Shown here: in pieces, positions 11,504 through 21,665 of the stretch | Layout: each line of letters starts with the position of its first letter | Position numbering within the stretch: the stretch's first letter is position 1 | Assembly (NCBI RefSeq): GCF_950295315.1 | Contig: NC_080175.1 | Coordinates: forward strand, 64,319,353 to 64,383,352 | Source of the DNA: Erinaceus europaeus | Lineage: Eukaryota > Chordata > Mammalia > Eulipotyphla > Erinaceidae | Length of the DNA stretch: 64,000 bases | Direction of reading: 5' to 3' | Made by a program: the position numbers and the translations under genes | Notes under the pieces: generated by a model | Database searches by the model: none | Seen by the model: the letters and a program-made list of their open reading frames with translations, nothing else | Told to the model about the DNA's origin: nothing

Positions 11504-12277
11504 AGACTTCTGGAGGTGGGGCTATGAGCAGCAGCAGATGTGTTTTTCTCCTCTCTGCTCCTCTCCTGGATCAACTAAGAATACCAAAAGGAGACCACCT
11601 GGTACCTGAACAGGGCAGGACTAGAATGACTTCCGGAACCCACCAGATGATCCGTGAGTACAAACATGTGTGGCTGGTGGACAGAAATGAGTTTAGGGAG
11701 AGATTGGGTGGATGGTAGCAGTCTGGCAGTTTATCAGTTGAGGCACCACCTCCAGTGTGTTTCACCAACAAGGGGACAGCTGAGGGGAGGAGAGAACTCC
11801 CCTTGGGCTCACCAAGTGTAACTCTGAGTCTCCATTGCTACTGCCCTCAGAGTCTAGAGCAGTGGCAGGGAGGCCCTGTGCTGACACCAGGGGACAGAGA
11901 GCTAACCAGGAAACTCAGGAGAAGATCTATAACCCTGTGGCATAGCAGTGGGGCTATTAAAGTATTTTTGCATAACCACTAGATTATCTCTGCCACACCC
12001 TGCTTTATCTCTTGGTCAGGAGTCAGTGATTAAGCTAAGAAGCCTACTTATAGTTTAAAAGCTCTCATGCTCCCATAGCCTACAGGGAAGAAAAAGCACA
12101 AAAGAGGCTTTTAAGCCACTGAGCTCCAAATCAGGGACTAAAATACTCTTGAAACAAATGTCAATTTCCACAACTGTGAACCCTTTAAGTACCTTACTTA
12201 GGCAAAGTCAATCCAGGCAAGAGTGATCAGTAATTTGAAAAGTACTGAGAGAGGGGCCTCATAGCATACTATTTAAA
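11504..12277 (+). other. 5' UTR of old L1 copy B
   Basis: It begins CTTCTGGAGGTGGGGCTATGAG and has no similarity to the 5' UTR of the young copies A, C and D. This is the usual pattern, since L1 5' UTRs are replaced between subfamilies. A stretch at 11956-11995 (TTTTTGCATAACCACTAGATTATCTC) resembles the minus-strand head of the old tRNA-SINE. The ORFs at 11524-11982 lack recognisable similarity. Confidence 0.6.
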
Positions 12278-13247
12278 ATGGTGATACCAACAAGAAGAAG
12301 TATTAGAGAAATAAACCAGGACAAGAGTCCAGCTAAAAGCCCCCCAAACAGTGAAGCACAAAATGATGAGGTCAACATCCAAACACTAGTTAAGGAAATT
12401 ATCACAGGAGTGAGTTTGAAATAATTGTCACCAGAAATGCAGAAACAACAAATAAGACTCTGGAAGAAAACACTAATTTTCTCAAGGTTATTAGAGAGCT
12501 GAAAGCTGAAATAGCTGCACTAAGAACACAACTAACTGAACAAGTTAAAACAGTATCAGAACAGGGTAACAAAATATATGATCTCCAGAAAACAGTAGAG
12601 GGGAGAGAGAATAGAATCAATGAGGCTAAAGACAGAATTAGCAATATTAAGGACTAATTAGAGACAACTAAAAAAGAGGTATGAGATCTCAAAAAGCGAT
12701 TAAAAGATAATGAAAACAACAAGAGAGACATATGGGATGACTTCAAAAGAAATAATATATGCATTATTGGTTTACTTACTAGAGGAATAAAGAGAGGGAG
12801 AGGAAGAAAGCATTCTTCAGGCCATAGTAGTTGAAAACTACTCTAGTCTAGACAACATCAAAGACATAAAGGTTCAAGAACCCCGAGGGTCCCAAACAGA
12901 ATTAACCCAGACTTAAAGACATCAAAATAGATCATATTAGAATGGAAGAGAATAAGGATAAAGAAAGGATCCTGAAGGCTGCAAGAGAAAAACAAAGAGT
13001 CACCTACAGAGGAAAGCCCATAAGATGAGCAGCAGACTTCCCCACACAAACACTATAGGCCAGGAAAGAATGGCAATATATTTATGGAGTACTCAAAGAG
13101 AAAGGCTTTCAACCAAGAATACTGTATCCTTCTAGACTGTCATTCAGACTAGATGGAGGCATAAAAAGCTTCTCAGACAAGCAACAGCTGATGGAATCAA
13201 ATATCACCAAGCCTGCCCTGAAAGAAGTTCTGAAAGGTCTACTATAA
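12278..13247 (+). pseudogene. ORF1 of old L1 copy B, decayed
   Basis: The likely start ATG at 12278 reads MVIPTRRSIREINQDKSP. It then drops out of frame. A coiled-coil-type stretch (RELKAEIAALRTQLTEQ) is recognisable in translation around 12490-12545, and the C-terminus PRILYPSRLSFRLDGGIKSFSDKQQ..KEVLKGLL* ends at 13247. Several stops and shifts are visible. It corresponds throughout to ORF1 of copies A, C and D but is clearly diverged. Confidence 0.8.
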
Positions 13248-13319
13248 ACAGTCAGACCACCATAAATAAGCCATATATCAGAACACTCTAAAACTCTACA
13301 AGAAAGGTGTTTAAATATC

Positions 13320-15318
13320 TTCAATCTTTGATATCTATAAATGCCAATGGCCTGAATTCACCTATTAAAAGTCACAGAGTAGGAAGATAGATAAGAAAAC
13401 ACAACCCAATAATATTCTGTTTACAGGAAACCCACCTAACTCAACAAGAAAAACACAGACTCAAAGTGAAAGGATGGAAAACTATCATAAAGGCAAATGG
13501 CCCACAAGAAAGGGCAGGAACAGCTATTCTCATATCTGACACGATAGACTTTAAAATAGATAAGATTAAAAAAGATAGGAATGGACACTACTTAATGCTC
13601 AGAGGATCAGTCAATCAAAAGGACTTAACAACTGTTAACATCTATGCACCCAATGAGAAGCAATCTAAACACATCAAACATCTACTGAAAGAGATACATC
13701 AACATATTAACAGCAACAGAGTCATAGTAGGGGACTTCAATACCCCTCTCTCTCAACTTGACAGATCATCCTGGCAGAAAATCAATAAAGACATAAGGGA
13801 GCTAAATGAGAAAATAGATAAACTAGAACTATTGGACATTTTCAGAGTCATTCTTCCCAAGAAACTGGAATACACATTTAACTCAAGTCCACATGGATCA
13901 TTCTTAAGGAAACAACATACATTAGGCCACAAAGACAGCATTAGCAAATTCAAGAGCATTGAAAAAATTATCCCAAACATCTTCTCAGACCACAGTGGAA
14001 TTAAACTAACACTCAGCAATCAAGAAAAGATTAGTAATAGTCCCAAAATGTAGAAGTGCAACAGTACACTCCTTAACAACTACTGAGACAAAGAGGAAAT
14101 AAAGGAAGAAATCAAAATGTTTCAAGAGTTCAATGAAAATGAAGACACAAGTTATCAAAATATTTGGGACACAGCTAAGGTAGTACTGAGAGGGAAATTT
14201 ACAGTCATACAAGCACACATTAGGAAACAAGAAAAAACACAAATAAGCAGCCTGATTACACATCTTAAAGACCAAGACAAAGAAGAACAAAAAAAAAAAA
14301 ATCCTAAAGCAACCAGAAGGACAGAAATCACTAACCAGTGGAATAGAACTGAGAGCACAGAAGTAAGCCACCACACCTATGGACATCTAATCTTTAACAA
14401 AGGTACCCAGACTATTAAATGGGGAAAGCGGAGTCTCTTCAACAAATGGTGTTGGAAATAAATGAGTTGAAACATGCAGAAGAATGAAACTGAACCACTA
14501 TATTTCAGAAAATACAAAAGTAAATTCCAAGTGGATCAAGGACTTGGATGTTAGACCACAAACTATCAGAATCTTAGAGGAAAACATTGGCAGAACTCTT
14601 TTCCACATAAATTTTAAAGACATCTTCAATGAAACAAATACAATTACAAAGAAGACTAAGGCAAGCATAAACCTATAGGACTACATAAAATTAAATAGCT
14701 TCTGCATAGCTAAAAAAAAAACCTACTACCCAAACCAAGAGATACCTCACAGAATGGGAAAAGATATTTACATGCCATAAATCAGACAAGAGGCTAATAA
14801 CCAGAATATATAAAGAACTTGCATATCTCAACAACAAGAAAACAAATTAGCCCATCCAAAAATGGGGGAGGACAAGGAAAGAATATTCACCACAGAAGAG
14901 ATCCAAAAGGCTGAGAAACATATGAAAAAATGCTCCAAGTCTCTGATTGTCAGAGAAATGCAAATAAAGACAACAATGAGATACCACTTCATTCCCGTGA
15001 GAATGTCATACATCAGAAAAGGTAACAGCCGCAAATGCTGGAGTGGTTGTGGGGTCAAAGGAACCTTCCTACACTGCTGGTGGGAATGAAAATTGGCCCA
15101 ACCTCTGTGGAGAACAGTCTGGAGAACTCTCAGAAGGCTAGAAATGGACCTACTCTATGATCCTACAATTCCTCTCCTGGGGATATATCCTAAAGAACCT
15201 AACACACCCATACAAAAATATCTGTGTACACATTTGTTCTTGGCAGCACAATTTGTAATAGTCAAAACCTGGAAGCAACCCAGGTGTCCAACAACAGATG
15301 AGTGGCTGAGCAAGTCGT

Positions 15319-15370
<52 letters not shown>

Positions 15371-15480
15371 GGAATATTACTCAGCTATAAAAAATGGTGA
15401 CTTTACCTTTTTCAGCTGATCTTGGATAGACCTTGAAAAATTCATGTTAAGTGAAATAAGTCAGAAACAGAAGGATGAAT
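13320..15480 (+). pseudogene. ORF2 of old L1 copy B: endonuclease plus C-terminus, RT deleted
   Basis: The apurinic-type endonuclease domain survives as a 195-codon open frame (13466-14053). It has the motifs GTAILISDTIDF, VGDFNTPLSQLDRS, and IFSDHSGIKLTL, the last holding the conserved SDH. After KATRRTEIT at about 14336 the reading jumps directly to [19 protein letters not shown], which in intact copies lies beyond the reverse transcriptase; the catalytic xADD box is absent. The C-terminal zinc-knuckle-like motif KCWSGCGVKGTFLHCWWE is still readable near 15035-15085. It is non-functional. A TA microsatellite interrupts the 3' end of the frame. Confidence 0.85.
15322..15369. repeat. (TA)n microsatellite
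   Basis: About 23 uninterrupted TA units. The position matches the TATATATACACAATGGAATAC stretch of ORF2 in other copies, so it probably expanded from that seed. Confidence 0.95.
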
Positions 15481-15587
15481 ATGAGATGATATCACTCTCA
15501 GGCAGAAGTTGAAAAACAAGATCAGAAAAGAAAACACAAGTAGAACTTGAACTGGAATTGGTGTATTGTACCAAAGTAAAAGATTCT

Positions 15588-15604
15588 GGGGTGGGTGGGT
15601 GGGG
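15588..15604 (+). other. G-quadruplex motif in L1 3' UTR
   Basis: GGGGTGGGTGGGTGGGG has four G-runs separated by single T loops, a textbook quadruplex-forming sequence. A G-rich tract in the 3' UTR is a known feature of mammalian L1s. Confidence 0.85.
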
Positions 15605-15845
15605 AGAATACAGATCCAAGAAGGATGAAAGAGGACCTAGTGGGGGTTGTATTGTTATATGGAAAACTGGGAAATGTTATGCATGTACAAACAATTGTAT
15701 TTACTGTTGAATATAAATTAATTCCCAAATAAAGAAATTTAAAAAAGAGAAGTGTTCAAGGTTTAAACTATTATCTCTTTCCTAGCACTAACAGATGTAA
15801 ACTAGAACCAAAAATAGATACAAACAAAAGTTTCTATATTTTTAA

Positions 15846-16167
15846 AAAATATATACCCTTTATTTCTTCTTTTTAAAATTATTTTTATATTTATTTATTT
15901 TCCTTTCTTGTCCTTGTTGTTTTTCATTTTTGTTGTAGTTACTATTGTTGTTATTGATGTCATCTTTGTTATATAGGACAGAGAGAAATGGAGAGAGGAG
16001 GGGAAGACAGAGAGAGGGAAAGAAAGATAGACACCTGCAGATCTGCTTCTCTGCCTGTGAAGTGACCCCCCTGCAGGTGGGGAGCTGGGGGCTAGAACCA
16101 GTTTCCTTAGATGGTCCTTGTGCTTTGTGCCACATATGCTTAACCCGCTGCGCTACTGCCCAACTCC
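15846..16167 (-). mobile_element. tRNA-derived SINE, type A
   Basis: On the minus strand it has a tRNA-like head (GGGGAGTTGGGCAGTAGCGC.. from 16167), a B-box region near 16090-16105, the CTGCAGGTGTCTATCTTTC body and an (AAC/AAT)n tail near 15900-15970. AAAGTTTNTATNTTTTA-like sequence on each side suggests a decayed TSD. Confidence 0.85.
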
Positions 16168-16370
16168 CCAAAGTTTTTATTTTAACAAGAGTAGATACTA
16201 ACTAGATTTTTTTTTTTTTTTTACAATTTTTGCTTGGTTAGAACTTTTCTTATATTATTTAACAATGATAAATTCAATTATATTTAACTTTGAAAATAAA
16301 TACTTGTGTATGCATATCATATAGAAGAAGAAAGTAATGTGATCAATGTGTTTTAAAAGAATATGTGGTG

Positions 16371-16678
16371 GGGTCAGGTGCTAGTGCAGCAAGTTAAGCA
16401 CACATGGTGTGAAGCACAAGGAGAGGTACAAGGATGCAGGTTCTAGCCAGCTCCCCACTTGTAGGTGGGTTGCTTCACAAGCTGTGAAGCAGGTCTGCAG
16501 GTGTCTATATTTCTCTTCCCCCGTCTGTCTTCCTCTCCTTCCTGGATATCTTTCTCACACATCCAACAATAAAAACAGCAGCAGCAATAACAATAAAGGC
16601 AACAAAATGAAGAAAATGGCCTCCAGGAGCAGTGCAGGTACCAAGCCCCAGCAAAAGCCTTGGAGGAAAAAAAAAAAG
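16371..16678 (+). mobile_element. Long composite SINE (type A head, 3' extension)
   Basis: The type A head (GGGGTCAGGTGCTAGTGCAGC), SINE body and internal CAACAATAAAAACAGCAGC-like tail come first. An extra 3' module follows at about 16610-16665: ATGGCCTCCAGGAGCAGTGCAGG..AAGCCCCAGC..AAGCC. A poly(A) run ends it. The extension is the same module as in the SINE at 55650-55999. Confidence 0.8.
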
Positions 16679-16929
16679 TGATTTTTAAAAATAACTGCTT
16701 CAGAAGGAATCACAGTCATACATTCTTTTCAGAAGAGAATGACCATAAAATTCATATTCAATTTAACTTCACGTAATATAAGAAATGTAGAAAAAAGTAG
16801 TTTATCCCACCGTTTACATTTTTTTAGAAGAATCATTATTTAAGAAAATGTTTGTTTTCCAATGACATTAGGAAATGAGGGGAGGGGAACTCTAGTGGAG
16901 CAATGAGCACACAGTACTTATACAGGAAA

Positions 16930-18040
16930 TGAGATGAGGACATGGACAAAAACCTCACCAAGGAAGAGTTCCAGAGGTCAAAAGACATATGCAAATGTGC
17001 TCAAAGTCATTGAATATTGATTAAACTTAAGTAAAGATAATGTTATAGCACTTTACATTTATGAGAATCACTTACATCAGAAAAGACACTAGCTACAGAT
17101 GTTGGAGATGACTTGGTGAAGGGGGCTATTCTGGTAAGATTGTAAATTTGTACAACCCTTATGGAAAATATTCTGGGGATTTTTCAAAACACTAGAAAAT
17201 AGACTTACCCTAGACCAGCAATTTCTCTCCTATCGATTTATTCAAAGTAAACAAAACCATCTATGTTCATACCAGAACAATTTGTAATTGTCAAAACTTC
17301 ATGGCAGTCCAGTTATCCAGTGACAGATGATTAGATTTAAAAAAAATGTATCTCCCAAATATGGGATAAGTGTATAAATATTGTTGACTGTAAACCTTGA
17401 GCTCCACTTCCTCAGAGCCCTGCCCCACTAGGGAAAGAGAGACAGGCTGGGAGTATGGATCTACCTATCAACACCCATGTTCAGTGTAGAAGCAATTACA
17501 GAATCCAGACCTTCCACCTTCTGCATCCCATGGTGACCCTGGGTCCATACTCTGATGGGGTTAAGGAATAGGAAAGCTATCAGGGGAGGGGATGGGATAC
17601 AGAGTTTTAGTGGTGGGAATTATACCCCTCTTATCCTATGGTCTTGTCAGTTTTCCTATTTTATAAATAAATAAATTTTTTAAAATGTAGCATATTTGTG
17701 CAATGGAAAATGAACAGATGTTAAAAATGATGAAGTTGTATACTTTGTGTCATCATGGATGGAACTTTAGGACACTATGTAAATGAAATAAGCCAAAAAG
17801 AGAAGAACAGATACAGAATGACCTCACTTATAAACAGGACTTAAAAAATAGGAATAGGGTAGGAGAATAAAAAGTGAGATATGGACTGGACATAGTGAAA
17901 TTTAATAAAGTGAAGAACTTTGGGGAAGGAGGGGGATGAAGTTAAGTAAGAAAACTTTAAAAGCCTGGTGCCTATTGACATTGTATGCACGTGTCAATCA
18001 CTGCACTGTAAAGCATTAGCCACCTTGATGAAGAAAGGTT
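16930..18040 (+). mobile_element. Old L1 3' end, split by a younger L1 insertion
   Basis: The ORF2 C-terminal region (GACATGGACAAAAACCTCACC, AGACATATGCAAATGTGCTC, GATGAAGTTGTATACTTTG) and the old-type 3' UTR flank a nested insertion at 17351-17690. It is heavily diverged, with no usable frame. Confidence 0.75.
17351..17690 (+). mobile_element. Short L1 3' insertion with inverted 5' end
   Basis: 17398-17690 is the last ~290 bases of the young L1 3' UTR in the plus orientation (CCCCACTAGGGAAAGAGAGA to TATCCTATGGTCTTGTC and an A-rich tail). 17351-17397 is L1 3' UTR in reverse orientation: its complement GGTTTACAGTCAACAATAT matches 34926-34945. About 330 bases between the two arms are missing. 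Short A-rich repeats AAAAATGTA flank it. Confidence 0.8.
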
Positions 18041-18070
18041 TGTTTTCAACTTCGTGTCATGAATGACTGA

Positions 18071-18237
18071 ATTAATATCTGAATGATACTTTGCAACAGT
18101 GGTTAAGACTAAACTGTAATGAGTGGAAGTATTGGAAGAACAGTGTAGCTTATCATTTTTAAATCCTCTCATTCAAATAATTATTAGGAATTTCGAGCCA
18201 TTAAGGTTGAGATGGCACATGATTGCTAAGGGAACTA
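18071..18237. repeat. Non-TE segment duplicated at 30965-31129 (copy 1)
   Basis: The segment from ATTAATATCTGAATGATACT through TTGCAACAGTGGTTAAGACT and AAATAATTATTAGGAAT to GGGAACT recurs in the same orientation at 30965-31129, with roughly 90% identity by eye. No SINE or L1 landmark falls inside it, and no poly(A) or TSD is obvious. Confidence 0.85.
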
Positions 18238-18324
18238 TAAATGCCTGCTTGGATAGTTCTGAGATTTAGACCTGGATGCATCTTTTAGAGTCTTTATTAA
18301 GTTGAATATTGCTTAAGATGTTGA

Positions 18325-18450
18325 AAATTGGTTAGGGAGATTGCATAACAGTTCTGCAAAAAAGCTTCCAAACATAGGGGCTCCTATGTTTCAGGTTCAA
18401 TTCTAAACACCACCATAAACAAGGATGGAATAGTGCTCTGGTTAAAAACC
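18325..18450 (+). mobile_element. Old tRNA-derived SINE
   Basis: It reads AGGGAGATTGCATAACAGTTCTGC, then CATAGGGGCTCCTATGTTTCAGGTTCAATTCT (B-box-like GGTTCAATT), ACACCACCATAAACAAGG and TAGTGCTCTGGTT. It has the same order as the SINE at 10537, with strong divergence. Confidence 0.65.
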
Positions 18451-18474
18451 CAGAAGTCAGAATTGGTGTTATCA

Positions 18475-18835
18475 TAAACAATCCAAATGCTGAGGAAGGA
18501 ATAGTAAAGAAAAGGTTAAAGGAATATGCTGCTTCTTCACGTCCTCAAAAAGTCTAATCTCCTGAAACCTGTATTATCATGTAATACAAAGTGAGTTACA
18601 CAGTGCAGAAGAAAACGAAAAAAGGTCCTTCCCTGAAGCATTATGGCAAAGCTAAAACAATTTTAGGTCGGACACTTCCTGCAGCTGAATTTGATGAGAA
18701 ACAGATCAAAGTCAAAGTGAATGCTTTCCCTTATATCCTCCTGAGAATCTGAGTAAGATTGTGTAAGCAAGTGGCAAAGCTTGCTATTAGCAAAAGAACA
18801 AAGATCTTTCAAGACAATCTAAGCCTATCACAAAA
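18475..18835 (+). pseudogene. Possible decayed retrocopy or exon remnant, identity unknown
   Basis: In one frame the sequence reads NNPNAEEGIVKKRLKEYAAS, then two stops. A 50-codon stretch follows, containing YTVQKKTKKGPSLKHYGKAK and RTLPAAEFDEKQIKVKVNA. After an apparent 1-base shift it continues PPENLSKI and later KQVAKLAISKRTKIFQDNLSL in another frame. The residue composition looks protein-like, and stops and shifts fit decay. It ends at an A-rich (AAATAAATAAAC) stretch at 18832-18855, as a retrocopy would. I do not recognise the protein. Chance coding-like sequence is the main alternative. Confidence 0.3.
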
Positions 18836-18954
18836 TAAATAAACAAATAAAAAATTAAATATTACATTCCTGTAGTAAAATTTAGTTCTATCATTGCATG
18901 TTTTTTATTTCCTATTGAGAAACTAATATATTTACACAAAAACTAGATAAATAT

Positions 18955-18958
<4 letters not shown>

Positions 18959-18984
<26 letters not shown>
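18959..18984. repeat. (AC)13 microsatellite
   Basis: About 13 uninterrupted AC units, followed by AGACG. Confidence 0.95.
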
Positions 18985-18985
<1 letters not shown>

Positions 18986-19098
18986 GACGATTACATTTTA
19001 TATGATTCTTTACTGCTACAGAAAATTATGTAATAGTGTATAGGGTATAGAATTTTCTTGAGGAGTCCTATGAGTACTCATAATAAGAATGTGTTATC

Positions 19099-20698
19099 GG
19101 GGGGTTCCCGGAAGATGGCGCACTAAGAAGCTGCTAGTGGCTTGAGCTCTGACCACATCTTCTGGAAATGGTAAGATTTTCTGCCTTTAGTAGGCCAGTC
19201 AATAAGGGGTCCTAGCGATGACACCAAGGAGGTGACTATAACTTAATTTGGGATAAGAAATAGAATAAAAAAAGGGAAAAAAAATTTTCTTTTAGATTAT
19301 TAAGCACACCTCCTCTCCCTTCCCCCTCCCCATAACCAATCCCTGGGGACCAGCTCCTAGCAGGCTCCCCTGCTGAGGTTCTTTCTTTACCAAGATTCCT
19401 GTCCCACCAGGGAGTATCATTCATTCTAAGTCTATTCCCTTCTGAAACCTCTGGCCTTTTTTATTTCTAAGTAGCCAACCACCCCCCACCTCACCCCACA
19501 TAGCTAATTAAATAATTAAAAATAAATAAATAAATAAATAAACTCTTTCCTTTCACCGCTCTTTTATGACTGTTCTTTTTCTTATCTTTTTCTTTTTTTT
19601 CTCTCTCTCTTTTTTTCTTTTTCTCATTCTTATAATCCTTTCTTCCTTAATCCTAGAGCTTCCAAAACCACAGGCCCCATCCCCACACCACCAAACAGTG
19701 TGATTTCACTGAATTCACTGATACATGTTTGGGAATTATTTTGGGAAAGAATTCTGACTCAGAGTGGACTCTCACTGTGAGTATCTCTGCTCAACTTCCC
19801 TTCCTCCTTTAGCTACACCTAGAATATACAGTGGATAGTAGATTTGCATAACTGTCTATTTCAGCTATCCTTGTCTAGTCCTGAGGTTTTTTTTTATTTA
19901 AATCAGCTGCCTCTGCTTATGAGCTTGAAGTAATCTGGGACAGGGTTTTTTTTTTTTAACCTGCTCTATTATTGATATTATATAAAGGCATATACCTTCC
20001 ACCCCTTTAAGTTGATAAGAATTAACTCGTAGGGTATCTTTCATTGCTAGGGTACTGGGCATCTTATATATTGTGGGAGGAACTTGTCTCGTTACTACTA
20101 CCTCCTCTACAGACTCTCCCCTTCCTGCTCCTCATAGGTAATTTAAAAAATGAAATGAAATGAAATTAAAAATAAAGTAATCAAAAAAACCTTCCTTTCA
20201 CTGCTCTTTAATTACAGCTCGTTTTCTTATCATTTCTCTTTCCTCTCTCTTGTTTCATTTTTCTTTTTTTTTTATCTTGTCATACACTTCTTCCTTCCTT
20301 CATCTTTGCCCTTCTGAATTTGTGAAGTATTTTGGGGAAGAAATCTGACTCAGAGTGGACTCTCTATGTGTGTATCTCTGCTCTACTTCTCTTTCCCCTC
20401 TTGTTACCCCTAGAATATACAGTGTATTTGCATAACTGTCTATTCTTGCTATCCCTTCTTTCTTTTCTCTTTCTTCTTCACTGGGATTTAGTTACTATAT
20501 ATTCACGGACTAGAGATATTGTTTGGCTAAATGGTAGTGATTAAACTGCTTCAATACTAGCTTCAGTTGCTACTGTAATTCCTGAGGTTGGTGAGTGCAA
20601 TTGTCATAAAGGTATTTAGTACAGTGTGGTTTGTACACAAGACACAACAACTGAGGAACAACAGAGCATAAAAAAAGAGAAACACATAAATTAAAAAA
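19099..20698 (+). promoter_or_regulatory. L1 copy C 5' UTR with tandem units
   Basis: A head unit of about 160 bases (AAGATGGCGC YY1-like core; TTAATTTGGGATAAGAAATAG) is followed by two related body units. Shared landmarks recur about 0.6 kb apart: GACTCAGAGTGGACTCTC at 19756 and 20347, TTTGCATAACTGTCTATT at 19843 and 20427, and CCTTTCACYGCTCTT near 19549 and 20194. Copy D has the same arrangement. Monomeric tandem 5' UTRs are known for mouse L1, though these units are much longer than mouse monomers. Confidence 0.8.
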
Positions 20699-21606
20699 AT
20701 GGGTAGAACAAAAACAAATAAAACTGCTACTCCAATGAATGAAGACAAAAGCCCAGAAGAAACTACAAATCAGCTAAAAGTAACCATAGATAAGAAAAGT
20801 ATGCAAGCAATAATAAACTTATGAATCACAGAAATGAAAACAACATTGGAGAAAAGGAATGGCAGTATTAGGGAAACAACAGTTGAGACCCCCAAGGAAA
20901 ATACTGATTATCTTGAGGCAATTATAGAACTGAAAGCTGAAATAGCTGTAATGAAGAAAGAAGCTGAGGCAAGGGAAAGCAGACTAACAAAAGCAGAAAA
21001 CAGAATTAGTAAGACAGAGGATGAGTTAGAGAAAACAAAGAAAGAGGTGAAAGTGCTTAAAAAGAGATTGAGAGACACTGGAAACAACAACAGAGACATA
21101 TGGGATATCTCAAAAGAAGTAACATTCGTATAATTGGCCTGCCAGAGGAAGAAAGAGAGGAAGGGGAAGCAAACATTCTAGAGGAAATAATACAAGAAAA
21201 CTTCCCAGACCTGAATAACAGAAAGGACATCAAGATTCAAAAGGTCCAGAGAGTTCCAAACAGAATCAACCCAGACCTGAAGACACATCATAGTCACAAT
21301 GAGAAGGAGGAATAGGATAAAGAAAGGATCCTAAATGCTGCAAGAGAGAAACAAAAAGTCACATACAGAGGAAAACTCATAAGATGATGTGCAGACTTCT
21401 CCACTCAAACTCTAAAAGCCAGCAGAGAATTGCAAGATATCTATCGAGCCCTGAATGAAAAAGGGTTTCAACCAAGGATAATATATCCTGCTAGACTTTC
21501 ATTCAAACTAGATGGAGGCATCAAAACCTTCTTAGACAAACAACAGTTAAAGGAGGCAGCCATCACCAAACCAGTCCTGAAAGAAGTTCTAAAGGACCTC
21601 TTATAA
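20699..21606 (+). pseudogene. L1 copy C ORF1, broken
   Basis: The start ATG at 20699 reads MGRTKTNKT..MNEDKSPEETTNQ, and a stop at about 20821 breaks the frame. The coiled-coil segment (LKAEIAVMKKEAEARESRLTKAENRISKTEDELEK) is open at 20834-21133, with a shift near 21100. The RNA-binding part has IIGLPEEEREEGEANILEEI and later VPNRINPDLK. Another stop occurs near 21312, and the C-terminus PARLSFKLDGGIKTFLDKQQ..KEVLKDLL* is intact to 21606. The length is about 300 codons, usual for the family. Confidence 0.9.
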
Positions 21607-21665
21607 ACAAGAACATCACTGTAATACTTGCAATATATTAGAGCAAACAAATTTTTTTTTGAACA

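Larger units (their letters stand above)
11504..15738 (+). mobile_element. Older full-length-ended L1 copy B with RT deletion
   Basis: A 5' UTR (11504-12277), ORF1 (12278-13247), ORF2 remnants (13320-15480) and an older type of 3' UTR ending ATTCCCAAATAAAG. Decayed TSD candidates flank it: AGACGAGTGTTAAAG ending at about 11503, and AGAGAAGTGTTCAAG from about 15747. They differ at 3 of 15 positions, as expected for an old insertion. The central ORF2 is missing. Confidence 0.85.

Noticed and set aside
13466..14053. 195-codon open frame as a functional stand-alone endonuclease gene
   Set aside because: It starts mid-domain, without the N-terminal catalytic region in frame, and sits in a decayed L1 with ORF1 and RT broken. 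Survival of the frame is probably chance.
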